This document shows positions 19,425 to 28,489 of a DNA stretch of 64,000 nt, piece by piece (position 1 is the first letter of the stretch; every line of letters starts with the position of its first letter). The notes below the pieces were generated by a model. It saw only the letters and a program-made list of their open reading frames with translations. It did not search any database and was not told where the DNA came from. The DNA comes from an uncultured Acidimicrobiales bacterium (GTDB taxonomy: Bacteria; Actinomycetota; Acidimicrobiia; Acidimicrobiales; SZUA-35), in assembly GCA_937922045.1 (NCBI GenBank), contig CAKZXA010000068.1:1-64000 (forward strand), written 5' to 3'. The translations under genes and the position numbers were made by a program.

Positions 19425-20336
19425 TCAGAAGGCGGCGAAGATCTCCTCGAAGGCCTTCATCTGACCGCCCGACGTCGAGGAGGGAACGAGGATCGGGGTA
19501 CCTACCCCAGCATCGACCCAGGCTTGCACACCTTCTGAGACCTCGCCGACCGATCCATACAGCGTGCAATCCGAAAGCCACCGATCGGACATGGCCTTCG
19601 TGAGCGCTTCGCTGTCCTTGGCCGCCAAGGCCGCCTCGGCCGCGGCCATCTCCTCTTCGTAGCCAGCATCCGACCAATAGTTGCGGTAGTTCGGCAACGC
19701 CACATAGCCGGTCAATGTCTTACGGTTTCGAGCTGCCCCAGCTTCACGGTCATCGTCGATCACGGTAGGAATCATGTTGCCGATGAAGAAGTCGTTGTCG
19801 GCCCCTGCGGTCTGAAGAACAGAGACGGAATGGGTCATGCGGCTACGAGCTGCGTTGGCCCACACGGCGCCTTCTGAAGTTTCGGCCGCGAGGTGCGCCA
19901 TCTTGTCTCGGAGGGTGGCCAAGGTAATCGGAGGCAGCGGGCCGACGGTTTCAGCGGCCTCGTGCATGGCCTCGACATAGGCGCGGGTGTCGGCCAGAGG
20001 CTTGCCGACCGAGACACCGAGCCGGTTGTGGACCGGGCCGTGCGTCACGCCGATACCCAGACGGAAGCGTTCGTTCGAGATCTCGTGAAGAAGGCTGGCC
20101 TGCATCGCCAGAGCCTGAGGATGCTGGAGATAGATCGGTTGAATCGCGGTGCCCAGCTCAAGTGTCGTTGTGGCCGTGGCCACGGCCAAGCACAGCCCCA
20201 TGGCGTCCCCAAAGCTTGGACAGTAGATACCGGAGAAGCCCGCTGCTTCGATCCGTTGAGCCAACTCAACGGTGTGATGGCGACGACCGGGCACCGCGGT
20301 GAGCGCAAGCGCCGGTAGGAGAGAAGCCGCCATCAT
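19425..20336 (-). CDS. LLM-class F420-dependent oxidoreductase
   Basis: LAQRIEAAGFSGIYCPSFGDAMGLCLAVATATTTLELGTAIQPIYLQHPQALAMQASLLHEISNERFRLGIGVTHGP. Confidence 0.88.
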   Translation of the reverse strand: MMAASLLPALALTAVPGRRHHTVELAQRIEAAGFSGIYCPSFGDAMGLCLAVATATTTLELGTAIQPIYLQHPQALAMQASLLHEISNERFRLGIGVTHGPVHNRLGVSVGKPLADTRAYVEAMHEAAETVGPLPPITLATLRDKMAHLAAETSEGAVWANAARSRMTHSVSVLQTAGADNDFFIGNMIPTVIDDDREAGAARNRKTLTGYVALPNYRNYWSDAGYEEEMAAAEAALAAKDSEALTKAMSDRWLSDCTLYGSVGEVSEGVQAWVDAGVGTPILVPSSTSGGQMKAFEEIFAAF

Positions 20337-21934
20337 GACACCTCATCGATGTTGCGAACCATGGAGCGTGCGATCACCTTGAGACAGAGGGTTTCGTCTG
20401 CGCCCTCGAAGATGGAAAGCACTCTCGCATCGACGAAGTAGCGGCTGACGTCGTATTCCTCGGCATAGCCCATACCGCCGTGAATCTGCATCGCTTCGCG
20501 CGTCACCCACTCGGCGGCCTTGCAGAGGTAGGCCTTTACCATCGATGCCTCCATCTGCCCCTCACCCTTTGCCATCATGCGGCCAACCGAATAGGCGAAT
20601 TGGCGACCGGCCTGAATGATGGCCGCCATGCGGGTCAGCTTGGCTCTGGTGAGTTGGTAGTCGGCGATGGCGACGCCGAAGACCTTGCGATCCTCGGCAT
20701 AGGCTTTAGCAGCCTCATAGGCGGCCTGCATGAGGCCGATCGCTCGGGCCGCTGTTTGCAGCCGCCCGTTCTCGAAGCCCGCCATCTGGTAGTAGAAACC
20801 GCGACCTTCACCTGCGGCGCCACCGATCAGGTTGTCGGCCGGAACAAACCAGTTGTCGAGAGCTAGTTCGTAGGAGTGCATCCCGCGATACCCAATGGTG
20901 TCGATCGGACGACCCTCCATCTTGCCGCCCTCATCTTGAGACAGCTCGAAGCCGTGACCGTCGCCTCGCTCCTTCGGCACGATGAAGATCGATAGACCCT
21001 TGTGCCCGAGGGAGCGATCAGGGCTTGTTCGGGCGAGCACCATGAGCACATCGGCTCGAGCCGCGAACGTGCACCAGGTCTTCACGCCGTTGAGCAGCCA
21101 GCCGCCTTCTGTCGGGGTAGCCATCACCTTGATGCCGGCCACATCCGAACCGAAGTCAGGTTCGGTAACAGCGACTGCGTTCATGATCTCGCCGGCCGCC
21201 AGCTTTGGCAGCCACGTTTGCTTCTGGTCTTCGGTGCCTCCGGCCTCGATGGCTCGGGCCAGAATCTCCGGTCGGGTGATGAGCGAACCGGCGGCCCCAA
21301 GCGACCCCCGAGACAGCTCTTCGGTTGCAATAATCATGCCGTAGTAGTCGGACTCGCCGCCGCCAGCGAAGCCCCCGTACTCCTCCGGTATCGAGAGGCC
21401 GAACAAGCCCATCTCGGCCAAACCCTCGATGAGCTCTTCGGGGATGTCCCCATTGCTGCGATGAATGTGTTCTGCCTTTGGCGAGATCTGCTCGTCGGTG
21501 AACCGACGGAAGGTGTCCTGCACCAGCTCGAAGTCTTGGTCGAGGTGTCGGGGCCCATCCTCATAGGCCAGATCGGCGAGGAGACCAGGATCCCGCCAGG
21601 TGGTGACGAAGCTGAGGGAGCTTGCCAAAGGGTCGCCTTGGACATTCCACAACGCCTCGCGGCCCCAGATCTTGGCTGCAAGGTCGGCGAGAACGTCAGC
21701 GACGAACACGCAGGTCAGCTTGGCTTCAACGTCGCCCTTGGCGCCGTAGTCGATCATCGATCGGGCGGTTTCGAGTGCGGCGGCGGCGTGGGCGAGGTCG
21801 TAGGCAAGAACCTGATCGACATCGATCGACCCTGCTTCTGCCAATTTCTTGGTGGCGCCTCGAACGACGGTGGATCCGGCTTCGATGGCCGAAGCAGCGA
21901 GCTGCAGGTCTGGTTCTGGCATGCTTGAGGACAT
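20333..21934 (-). CDS. Acyl-CoA dehydrogenase
   Basis: AVTEPDFGSDVAGIKVMATPTEGGWLLNGVKTWCTFAARADVLMVLART, QIHGGMGYAEEYDVSRYFVDARVLSIFEGADE; ATG at 21934 more plausible than track start. Confidence 0.92.
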   Translation of the reverse strand: MSSSMPEPDLQLAASAIEAGSTVVRGATKKLAEAGSIDVDQVLAYDLAHAAAALETARSMIDYGAKGDVEAKLTCVFVADVLADLAAKIWGREALWNVQGDPLASSLSFVTTWRDPGLLADLAYEDGPRHLDQDFELVQDTFRRFTDEQISPKAEHIHRSNGDIPEELIEGLAEMGLFGLSIPEEYGGFAGGGESDYYGMIIATEELSRGSLGAAGSLITRPEILARAIEAGGTEDQKQTWLPKLAAGEIMNAVAVTEPDFGSDVAGIKVMATPTEGGWLLNGVKTWCTFAARADVLMVLARTSPDRSLGHKGLSIFIVPKERGDGHGFELSQDEGGKMEGRPIDTIGYRGMHSYELALDNWFVPADNLIGGAAGEGRGFYYQMAGFENGRLQTAARAIGLMQAAYEAAKAYAEDRKVFGVAIADYQLTRAKLTRMAAIIQAGRQFAYSVGRMMAKGEGQMEASMVKAYLCKAAEWVTREAMQIHGGMGYAEEYDVSRYFVDARVLSIFEGADETLCLKVIARSMVRNIDEVS

Positions 21935-21962
21935 AGTTTCCCAGAATAGATCAGGACGTGTC

Positions 21963-22859
21963 GTGAGCAGCCAATTGGAGCCGCGCCAGGATTGGTGGAC
22001 CGAACTCTGCGGCGTCGACCTCGTCGACTGGTACAAGAGCCATGGCCGCGATCTGCCGTGGCGCCATAGCCGGGACCCGTGGGCGGTGCTGGTGGCCGAA
22101 GTCATGTTGCAGCAAACCCACGTCGACCGAGTGATGGCCCGGTGGGGTGGCTTCGTATCGGACCTTCCGGATGCTCGGACCTGTGCAGCCGCCGGCCGGG
22201 CTGAGATCGTGGCCCGTTGGCACGGTATGGGTTTCAATCGGCGGGCTGTCAATCTCCATCGGGCGGCCGAACAGATCGTGGCCGAGCACGGCGGCGCGGT
22301 CCCCGATGACCTCACCGCTCTACTCGCTCTGCCCGGTGTTGGGGCTTATACAGCCCGGGCCGTGCGCGTCTTCAGCTTTGAGCTGGTCGATGCCGTACTC
22401 GACACCAACGTGGCCAGGGTGCTTGCCCGCTCGGCTGGGGCCCGCCTGACGCAAGGGGCGGCCCAGGCCGCCGCCGACGCCATCGTCGACCGAGAACACC
22501 CATGGGCGTGGAACCAGGCGATGCTGGACGTGGGCGCCATGCATTGCCGCCCCAACCCCGAATGCGAAGGCTGCCCCTTCTTCGCCGTGTGCGCATGGGC
22601 TGGGTCCGGGTATGTCGAGCCCGACCCATCGATTCGGTCGGCTGGTGTTTCGGCCCCCCAGTCGCGTTTCGAAGGCTCGGACCGTCAAGGACGTGGTCGC
22701 CTCGTCGACGCCCTACGCAGAGGTCCGGTGGAGCCAGGCGATCTGGCTGCGGCTATGGGATGGCGTGATGATCCGGATCGAGCTCAACGGGTGGCTGGAC
22801 GCGTCATAGCTGACGGTCTGGCCACCCGACGCGACGATGGATCCTATGCGCTTGCCTGA
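21963..22859 (+). CDS. mutY: A/G-specific adenine glycosylase
   Basis: LPWRHSRDPWAVLVAEVMLQQTHVDRV, ALPGVGAYTARAVRVF, CRPNPECEGCPFFAVC (Fe-S loop). Confidence 0.9.
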   Translation: MSSQLEPRQDWWTELCGVDLVDWYKSHGRDLPWRHSRDPWAVLVAEVMLQQTHVDRVMARWGGFVSDLPDARTCAAAGRAEIVARWHGMGFNRRAVNLHRAAEQIVAEHGGAVPDDLTALLALPGVGAYTARAVRVFSFELVDAVLDTNVARVLARSAGARLTQGAAQAAADAIVDREHPWAWNQAMLDVGAMHCRPNPECEGCPFFAVCAWAGSGYVEPDPSIRSAGVSAPQSRFEGSDRQGRGRLVDALRRGPVEPGDLAAAMGWRDDPDRAQRVAGRVIADGLATRRDDGSYALA

Positions 22860-22881
22860 GGGGCCTTCGAGGCGTCAAGCC

Positions 22882-23439
22882 TTAGGCGGTGCCAGCCCCT
22901 ACCAGCCGGGCGACCAGAGCATCGAACGCCTCGTCGGCAATCGTCCGCATTTCCTCGTCGGTCCGATCCTGAATCGGATGTTGGACGAAGACGGAGTCCG
23001 GATGGAATCCGAGTGCGGTGCCCTGACGGTCGGCCGCGTCGACAAAGACATTGCTGGCCACAAAGACGGTGGGTACACCGCGACGCTCAAGATCGGTGCT
23101 GTCGTGCACACTGCACGACGTGCAACTACCTCAATCGGCTAACGCTTCGATGACGGCGTCGCAATTGGACGCGATCTCGTGGCGAAGGTCGACGGGTGCT
23201 GGTTTCGAGAAGGTCGGCTTCTGGTAGCGCTGAACGGTCGCTCCACTATCGGTCAGTCGCTGCTCAACCCTGTCGAGGAAGACGTCTCCGCGGGGCTTTG
23301 AAATATCGAGCAACCCGACCGTGAGGCCAGATAGGTTTGACGGTCGCTGAGACCTCGTCAAACGGTCGGCCGCTTTTCCGGCCGTCGGATCGAGCACGAT
23401 CATCGACGGTGTCGGTGAGGAAGAGGCTGGATTTGCCAT
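22882..23439 (-). CDS. Candidate UGSC-motif selenoprotein, in-frame UGA at 23131..23133
   Basis: Track ORFs 23131..23439 and 22882..23109 are in one frame: ...NCDAVIEALAD-UGA-GSCTSCSVHDSTDLERRGVPTVFVASNVFVDAADRQG...; AAGGAG upstream of ATG 23439; hairpin after the UGA. Confidence 0.92.
23101..23119 (-). promoter_or_regulatory. Putative bacterial SECIS element
   Basis: Perfect 8-bp stem GUCGUGCA / UGCACGAC with GUG loop; loop G is 20th nt after the UGA. Confidence 0.8.
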
Positions 23440-23475
23440 GCTGACTCCTTCAAATTGGTTCAGCTGCCGACAGAC

Positions 23476-24945
23476 TCAGTCGGCGAGTTCAACAGTAACC
23501 GGTTCGCTCCCTTTGGGTCCACCTAACCAACCGCCGAGGATTGCTGAGAACAGTCCAGCGTCGCCGCCAGCGTGGACTATCTGCAGGCCACCTGGGCGGA
23601 ATTTGGGTAGTTGGGTGCCGGCAAAATCTTGGGGTACGCCTTCGTCGATGCCGTCAACCCCGCGCAACAGTTCGTTGGCGTCGAGCGTCAACAACTGATC
23701 GAGTTCGGCTCGTAAACGCTGGCGATCCCATCCCGCTTCGCGGAAGATGCGCCCGTGTTCTGGAGAGACAACGAGCATGGCGTCGAAGCCGATGACGAGC
23801 TTGGGGTGCCCTGTTGAGCGCAGCGACTGGGCCATCGAGCGAACCAGCGATTCAGGCGAACGAGAGATCTGGTCGGTGACCGCGGTCGGACCATGGCCAG
23901 CGACGAGCGTGACTGCCGAGCGCCCGGGGGCGATGCCGCGCTCCACGGCCAACGGAGTGAAGGGGGAGTCATGCTCGCGCTCGGCGAAGCAGAAGCTGAG
24001 TTTGCCAGGCGAACCCATCATGCCCATGTCGATCTCGCCTGGGCGGCCGCCGCCGAGGTTGCGAACCACGAGCTGGAGGGCGCGACCGATGGTCATGTTG
24101 GCGCGGTTCCCCTGGCCGAACACGTTGTGGCCGGAGTTCATCCCGATGTGCTCTGCGATGGGTCCGTTCACGACAATGATCGGGCCGGAGAAATAGGTCG
24201 TGGCCAGGAGGCCGTGCATATTGAACTCGTCCGAGCACGCCGCCTCGACCGAGGCGAGAACGACGGGGAAGTATTCGGGTTTACAACCGGCCATTACCGC
24301 ATTGATAGCTACCTGCTCGACGGTGGCATCGGTTAGGTCTGGGGGGATAGAGGCGACGACGTCTTCGGGCGAGCGGTTTGTTCCCGCTAACATCGCCAGC
24401 ACCCTCGCCTCGGTGGGTGGCACGATCGGCAGGCCGTCGGTCCAGCCGCGATCGAAGGCGGCTTCGAATTCGTCCTCAAGCGAAGCGAACTCCACGCGCC
24501 GACTGTGTAGTCCGGCCCCGCCAAAGCGGGCTGCGAGTTCGTCGGTGAGCGATGGGTCGACCGAGAGCGAGCCGCATCCCGGACGATGCTCCGGAAGTTC
24601 GGCGCCGAGACTCGCCACCCCGGTGAACTGTTGCCACTGAGGCCGGGACCAGCCGACGATGCGCTCTTTCTCCTCACCGTTTTCGACTCGGATCAGGGTT
24701 GGCACCGTTTCGATGTCGTGATGCCAGGAGACAGACAGCGAGGTGTCATCGATGACAGCGTCAAGAGGAGGAAAGGCCGGATCATCTTGGGTGTAGATGG
24801 TGAGGCCGGTCTGTTCGCTAGCGAGGTCGGCCAGCACCGGCACGATGAGTTCACACGTTGCGCAATCCTTCTTGACGATGGCGGTAAGACCATCGGGTAG
24901 GAGCGGCGGTTGAGTGGCTGGGATCTCGGTCTTTGCTGACGTCAC
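23476..24945 (-). CDS. Thioredoxin-domain fusion protein with large uncharacterised C-terminal domain
   Basis: IVKKDCATCELIVPVLADLASEQTGLTIYTQDD (CxxC), VPTLIRVENGEEKERIVGW; C-terminal WTDGLPIVPPTEARVLAMLAG...; 36 nt upstream of the UGSC gene; GTG at 24945 preceded by GGAGG. Confidence 0.8.
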   Translation of the reverse strand: MTSAKTEIPATQPPLLPDGLTAIVKKDCATCELIVPVLADLASEQTGLTIYTQDDPAFPPLDAVIDDTSLSVSWHHDIETVPTLIRVENGEEKERIVGWSRPQWQQFTGVASLGAELPEHRPGCGSLSVDPSLTDELAARFGGAGLHSRRVEFASLEDEFEAAFDRGWTDGLPIVPPTEARVLAMLAGTNRSPEDVVASIPPDLTDATVEQVAINAVMAGCKPEYFPVVLASVEAACSDEFNMHGLLATTYFSGPIIVVNGPIAEHIGMNSGHNVFGQGNRANMTIGRALQLVVRNLGGGRPGEIDMGMMGSPGKLSFCFAEREHDSPFTPLAVERGIAPGRSAVTLVAGHGPTAVTDQISRSPESLVRSMAQSLRSTGHPKLVIGFDAMLVVSPEHGRIFREAGWDRQRLRAELDQLLTLDANELLRGVDGIDEGVPQDFAGTQLPKFRPGGLQIVHAGGDAGLFSAILGGWLGGPKGSEPVTVELAD

Positions 24946-25168
24946 TGCTGCCTCCAGAAGCTGGTTCGGTGTTAACGCTACATCTCGGCGGGAGGCGGAT
25001 CGAATCTTTCGGCTGGAGCGGGGCCGGTGCAAGACAATCGCAACGAGGTCGGTGCACGAGGATGAGACCTTGGTCGCACGGCTCGATGCTGTTGGCAGGG
25101 GTCAAGTAGCATCGATAAGGGAACCAGACCAAGGCAGGCCTGAAACGGATTGGCCTGAAACGGATTGA

Positions 25169-26023
25169 ATGCTCGACATTACGTTCTATGGCGTCCGCGG
25201 CTCAACGCCGTGCAGTGGACCGGAAACCCAAGAATTTGGCGGCAACACATCATGTGTACTTGTCGCGGTTGGGGACGAGCCCCCGATCATCTGCGATCTC
25301 GGCACTGGCGTGCGTCGGCTCGGCCATGATCTCTCAGCCGCCTCAACGGAGCCGGTGCGAGCCTCCGCCCTTTTGAGCCACCTGCACTGGGATCACGTTC
25401 AAGGTGTGCCTTTCTTTGCTCCGATATTGAAGACCGGTTCCTCACTCGACGTGTACGGCCCGGTCCAGAACGGTCGGAGCTTGCTGGAGATCGTCGAGGA
25501 GTTCGTTGCCCCGCCGTTGTTTCCCGTCAGCCTCAAGCAATTGCCCGGCTCGTGCTCCTTTACCGAGGTCGGCAACCAGACATTCGCGGTGGGATCCGCC
25601 ACGGTTACCGCCTTCGACGTCGAGCACGCAGGCCCAACGAACGGGTATCGGATCGATGCCGGCGGGGGATCGGTTGCCTACATCAGCGACTGTCAGGAGC
25701 CACTCGATGGCTCACGGATAGTGCCTGATGTGGTGCTCGAAGCTTGTGCTGACGTTGATGTTCTCATCCACGATGCCCAGTACAGCGCCGCTGAGCTAGC
25801 GCAGCGTCCGGACTGGGGTCATTGCACGCCCGACTATGCACTAGCGGTAGCGGTGGCGTGTCGGGCCAAGCGTCTCGTGCTGTTCCATCACGACCCCGCA
25901 CATGACGACACTTGGGTCCGCTCGGAGGTTGCTCGGCTCAGGGAGGCGGCTGCGAGCCTTGGCCACGGCGACGGTATCGACGTGCTCGCCGCCTTCGAAG
26001 GTCTGACCCTGCACTCCACGTAG
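25169..26023 (+). CDS. MBL-fold metallo-hydrolase
   Basis: MLDITFYGVRGSTPCSGPETQEFGGNTSCVLVA, LLSHLHWDHVQGVPFF. Confidence 0.88.
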   Translation: MLDITFYGVRGSTPCSGPETQEFGGNTSCVLVAVGDEPPIICDLGTGVRRLGHDLSAASTEPVRASALLSHLHWDHVQGVPFFAPILKTGSSLDVYGPVQNGRSLLEIVEEFVAPPLFPVSLKQLPGSCSFTEVGNQTFAVGSATVTAFDVEHAGPTNGYRIDAGGGSVAYISDCQEPLDGSRIVPDVVLEACADVDVLIHDAQYSAAELAQRPDWGHCTPDYALAVAVACRAKRLVLFHHDPAHDDTWVRSEVARLREAAASLGHGDGIDVLAAFEGLTLHST

Positions 26024-26089
26024 CCTCGACAGCGAGCAGCGGTATACGATCGGCAGCACGCGAAGTTGGTGCCACGAGAGGACAGAACC

Positions 26090-26584
26090 ATGGCCGACAA
26101 TGATCCAACGATTGACCCCGGTGACTTCCGGAACGTGCTCGGTCACTTTCCGACCGGTGTGACCGTGGTAACCGCAGCAGGTCCTGATCGCCCGATCGGC
26201 GTTGCCATCGGCTCCTTCGCCTCGATTTCGCTCGATCCGCCACTGGTCGGTTTCTTTCTTGGGACCGAGTCGGGAAGCTGGGAACCGATGAAAGCCAGCG
26301 GCCACTTCTGTGTGAATGTTCTCTGTCACGACCAGATGGAGCTGTGTGGCGTTATGGCATCCCGTTCCGATGACAAGTTCGACGGTGTCGATGTCGAACT
26401 TGCGGCCAACAGCGGGGCCCCGATCCTCCCCGACGTTCACGCCATCATCGACTGCCGTATTGACCAGGTGATTGAGCTTGGCGATCACAACTTGGTGGTC
26501 GGCCGGGTCTTGAGCCTTGAGCCTCGCCGTTCTGAACCACCCATGGTGTTCTACAAGGGGCAGTACGGCACGTTCGGTAGGTAG
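26090..26584 (+). CDS. Flavin reductase family protein
   Basis: FRNVLGHFPTGVTVVTAAGPDRPIGVAIGSFASISLDPPLVGFFLGTESGSWEPMKASGHFCVNVL. Confidence 0.9.
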   Translation: MADNDPTIDPGDFRNVLGHFPTGVTVVTAAGPDRPIGVAIGSFASISLDPPLVGFFLGTESGSWEPMKASGHFCVNVLCHDQMELCGVMASRSDDKFDGVDVELAANSGAPILPDVHAIIDCRIDQVIELGDHNLVVGRVLSLEPRRSEPPMVFYKGQYGTFGR

Positions 26585-26726
26585 TCGCTGGTGATTGGCG
26601 TGCCTGAAGGTATCGGCGCTCGTTAGGCCTTCTGGGCCCTGACCGGGCAAATGACCTTATCAAGTGCACCCAAGAGGCGGGGATGGGCCGTGGTTAGCTG
26701 AGATGTAGCTAGCCAGAGGAGGCCCC

Positions 26727-27743
26727 GTGGGAACAGTGGCGAGAACGCGCCAAGAAGGACAGGCACAGTTTGAGGCGTGGGCGAGGGAGACAACCCGTGT
26801 CGACGTTGCGACGGGGCCAAGCGACACCGATCGAGGCCCGTTCTCCATTCGGCTCGGACCTGTCGACATCCACCTCGGCTGGCTAGCGGCCGCCGTCCTG
26901 TCGATCTTCGCTCTCGGTGCTTTCCTGCCTGCCGGGCTCTGGCTCCTGGTGTTCCTTGGCGTCATCATCCTCACCCACGAGGGCGGTCATCTCCTGGCGG
27001 CCAGGGCGGCAGGAATGAAGCCGACCGAGTACTTCTGGGGATTTGGTCCGGAGATCTTGGCCGTCGAGCACAAGGGGTGCCGGTACGGCATTAAGACGCT
27101 TTCCTTGGGCGGCTATGTCCGGATTGAGGGGATGACGCCCAGTTCCGAGATTCCCGAGGGATTCGATGAGGCCGACACCTACCGCGCGGCGCGCCACCGA
27201 GGTCGGTTGGGTACGATCCTGGCCGGGCCGTTCACCAACCTCGCACTCGCTCTGGTCGCCTTGTCTGCGGCCGAGTTGAGGGCGGGCCGGGGATGGCTCG
27301 GCGCTGGTGCCGAGGCGTTGCGGGTACTGAACCTTGTGATCTCGGCCACCGTGATGGCGCTGTGGAGCTGGTTTGGCAACATCGGTGGCTACCTGCAAGC
27401 TGTCTTCGGCGATACGAGTTCGGCGCCGGTGCGCTTCTTGTCGCCGGTAGCGCAGGCTCAGGTAAGCGGCCAGGTAGTGGAGAGCGGCGTTGATGCCAGC
27501 CTGTACTGGTTCGCGATCCTCTCCTGCGCTGTCGGGATCATCAACCTCTTACCGTTGCCGCCCCTCGACGGCTCGCATGCTCTTGTCGCACTGACCGAGG
27601 GCCTGGTCGAGAAGCTGACGGGTCGACGCGTTTCCTTCGATGTGACACGACTGATCCCGCTGGCCTACGTGACCATCGGTGCACTGCTGGTACTGTCGCT
27701 CACGGCTCTTGTCATGGACCTGCGCGATCTCGCCGTGCTCTAG
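26727..27743 (+). CDS. M50-family (site-2 protease-like) membrane metallopeptidase
   Basis: VIILTHEGGHLLAARAAGMKPTEYFWGFGPE (HExxH variant HEGGH), NLLPLPPLDGSH. Confidence 0.88.
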   Translation: MGTVARTRQEGQAQFEAWARETTRVDVATGPSDTDRGPFSIRLGPVDIHLGWLAAAVLSIFALGAFLPAGLWLLVFLGVIILTHEGGHLLAARAAGMKPTEYFWGFGPEILAVEHKGCRYGIKTLSLGGYVRIEGMTPSSEIPEGFDEADTYRAARHRGRLGTILAGPFTNLALALVALSAAELRAGRGWLGAGAEALRVLNLVISATVMALWSWFGNIGGYLQAVFGDTSSAPVRFLSPVAQAQVSGQVVESGVDASLYWFAILSCAVGIINLLPLPPLDGSHALVALTEGLVEKLTGRRVSFDVTRLIPLAYVTIGALLVLSLTALVMDLRDLAVL

Positions 27744-27797
27744 CCACTGGTCGGCTGGGCTTCGATGGGTCGGTGCGACCCGCTAGGGTGAGCGCCC

Positions 27798-28319
27798 ATG
27801 GCGATCTATGCGCTCGGAGGCCTTGAGCCCCGTATCCACTCAACAGCCTTTATCCATCCGCAGGCAACCGTCATTGGCGATGTCACTATCGGTGCCGAGT
27901 CCTCCGTGTGGCCTAGCGCCGTGTTGCGGGGTGATGAGGGCGCAATCGTGGTAGGAAAGCGCACCTCGATCCAGGACTGTTCGGTGATCCACACCACCGC
28001 AGAGTGGCCGACAACGATCGGCGACCGTTGTGTGATTGGCCACATTGTGCACCTGGAGGGCTGCACGGTGGAGGACGAGGCGTTGGTCGGCAACGGTGCC
28101 GTCGTACTTCATCGGGCCATCATCCGAACCCACGCATTGGTTGGCTCGAACGCCGTCGTACCGGCCGATCTTGAGGTCCCGAGCCAAGCGATGGCCCTGG
28201 GCGTACCAGCGAAGATCCTGCCCGACTCAGTCGATCCTGAGGCCATGATTCTGGGTGGCGTCGAGAGCTACGTTCAGAAGGCGCTGCTTTACCGGTCGCA
28301 GCTGCGACGCCTCGACTGA
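27798..28319 (+). CDS. Gamma carbonic anhydrase family / LbH transferase-like protein
   Basis: FIHPQATVIGDVTIGAESSVWPSAVLRGDEGAIVVGKRTSIQDCSVIHT...IGHIVHLEGC. Confidence 0.88.
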   Translation: MAIYALGGLEPRIHSTAFIHPQATVIGDVTIGAESSVWPSAVLRGDEGAIVVGKRTSIQDCSVIHTTAEWPTTIGDRCVIGHIVHLEGCTVEDEALVGNGAVVLHRAIIRTHALVGSNAVVPADLEVPSQAMALGVPAKILPDSVDPEAMILGGVESYVQKALLYRSQLRRLD

Positions 28320-28329
28320 TCGTCTGTTT

Positions 28330-28370
28330 TCACTCCAATACACGGTCGTTGTCACTCCAATACACGGTCG
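28330..28370 (+). repeat. Two-copy direct repeat (19 bp, period 22)
   Basis: TCACTCCAATACACGGTCG at 28330..28348 and 28352..28370. Confidence 0.9.
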
Positions 28371-28489
28371 CCAAGATTCGGTGGTCTTTGACTCCCGCAA
28401 CACCGTCAAGGTTTGTTACTATCTAGGTAGTGTTAATTGCCCCTGGTGCGCCTGCTTGACGGCGGGTGGCTGCCACCTTAGGAGTGCCG

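Noticed and set aside
20480-21928. Long plus-strand ORFs opposite the acyl-CoA dehydrogenase
   Set aside because: Typical high-GC antisense ORFs; the minus strand has unambiguous dehydrogenase motifs
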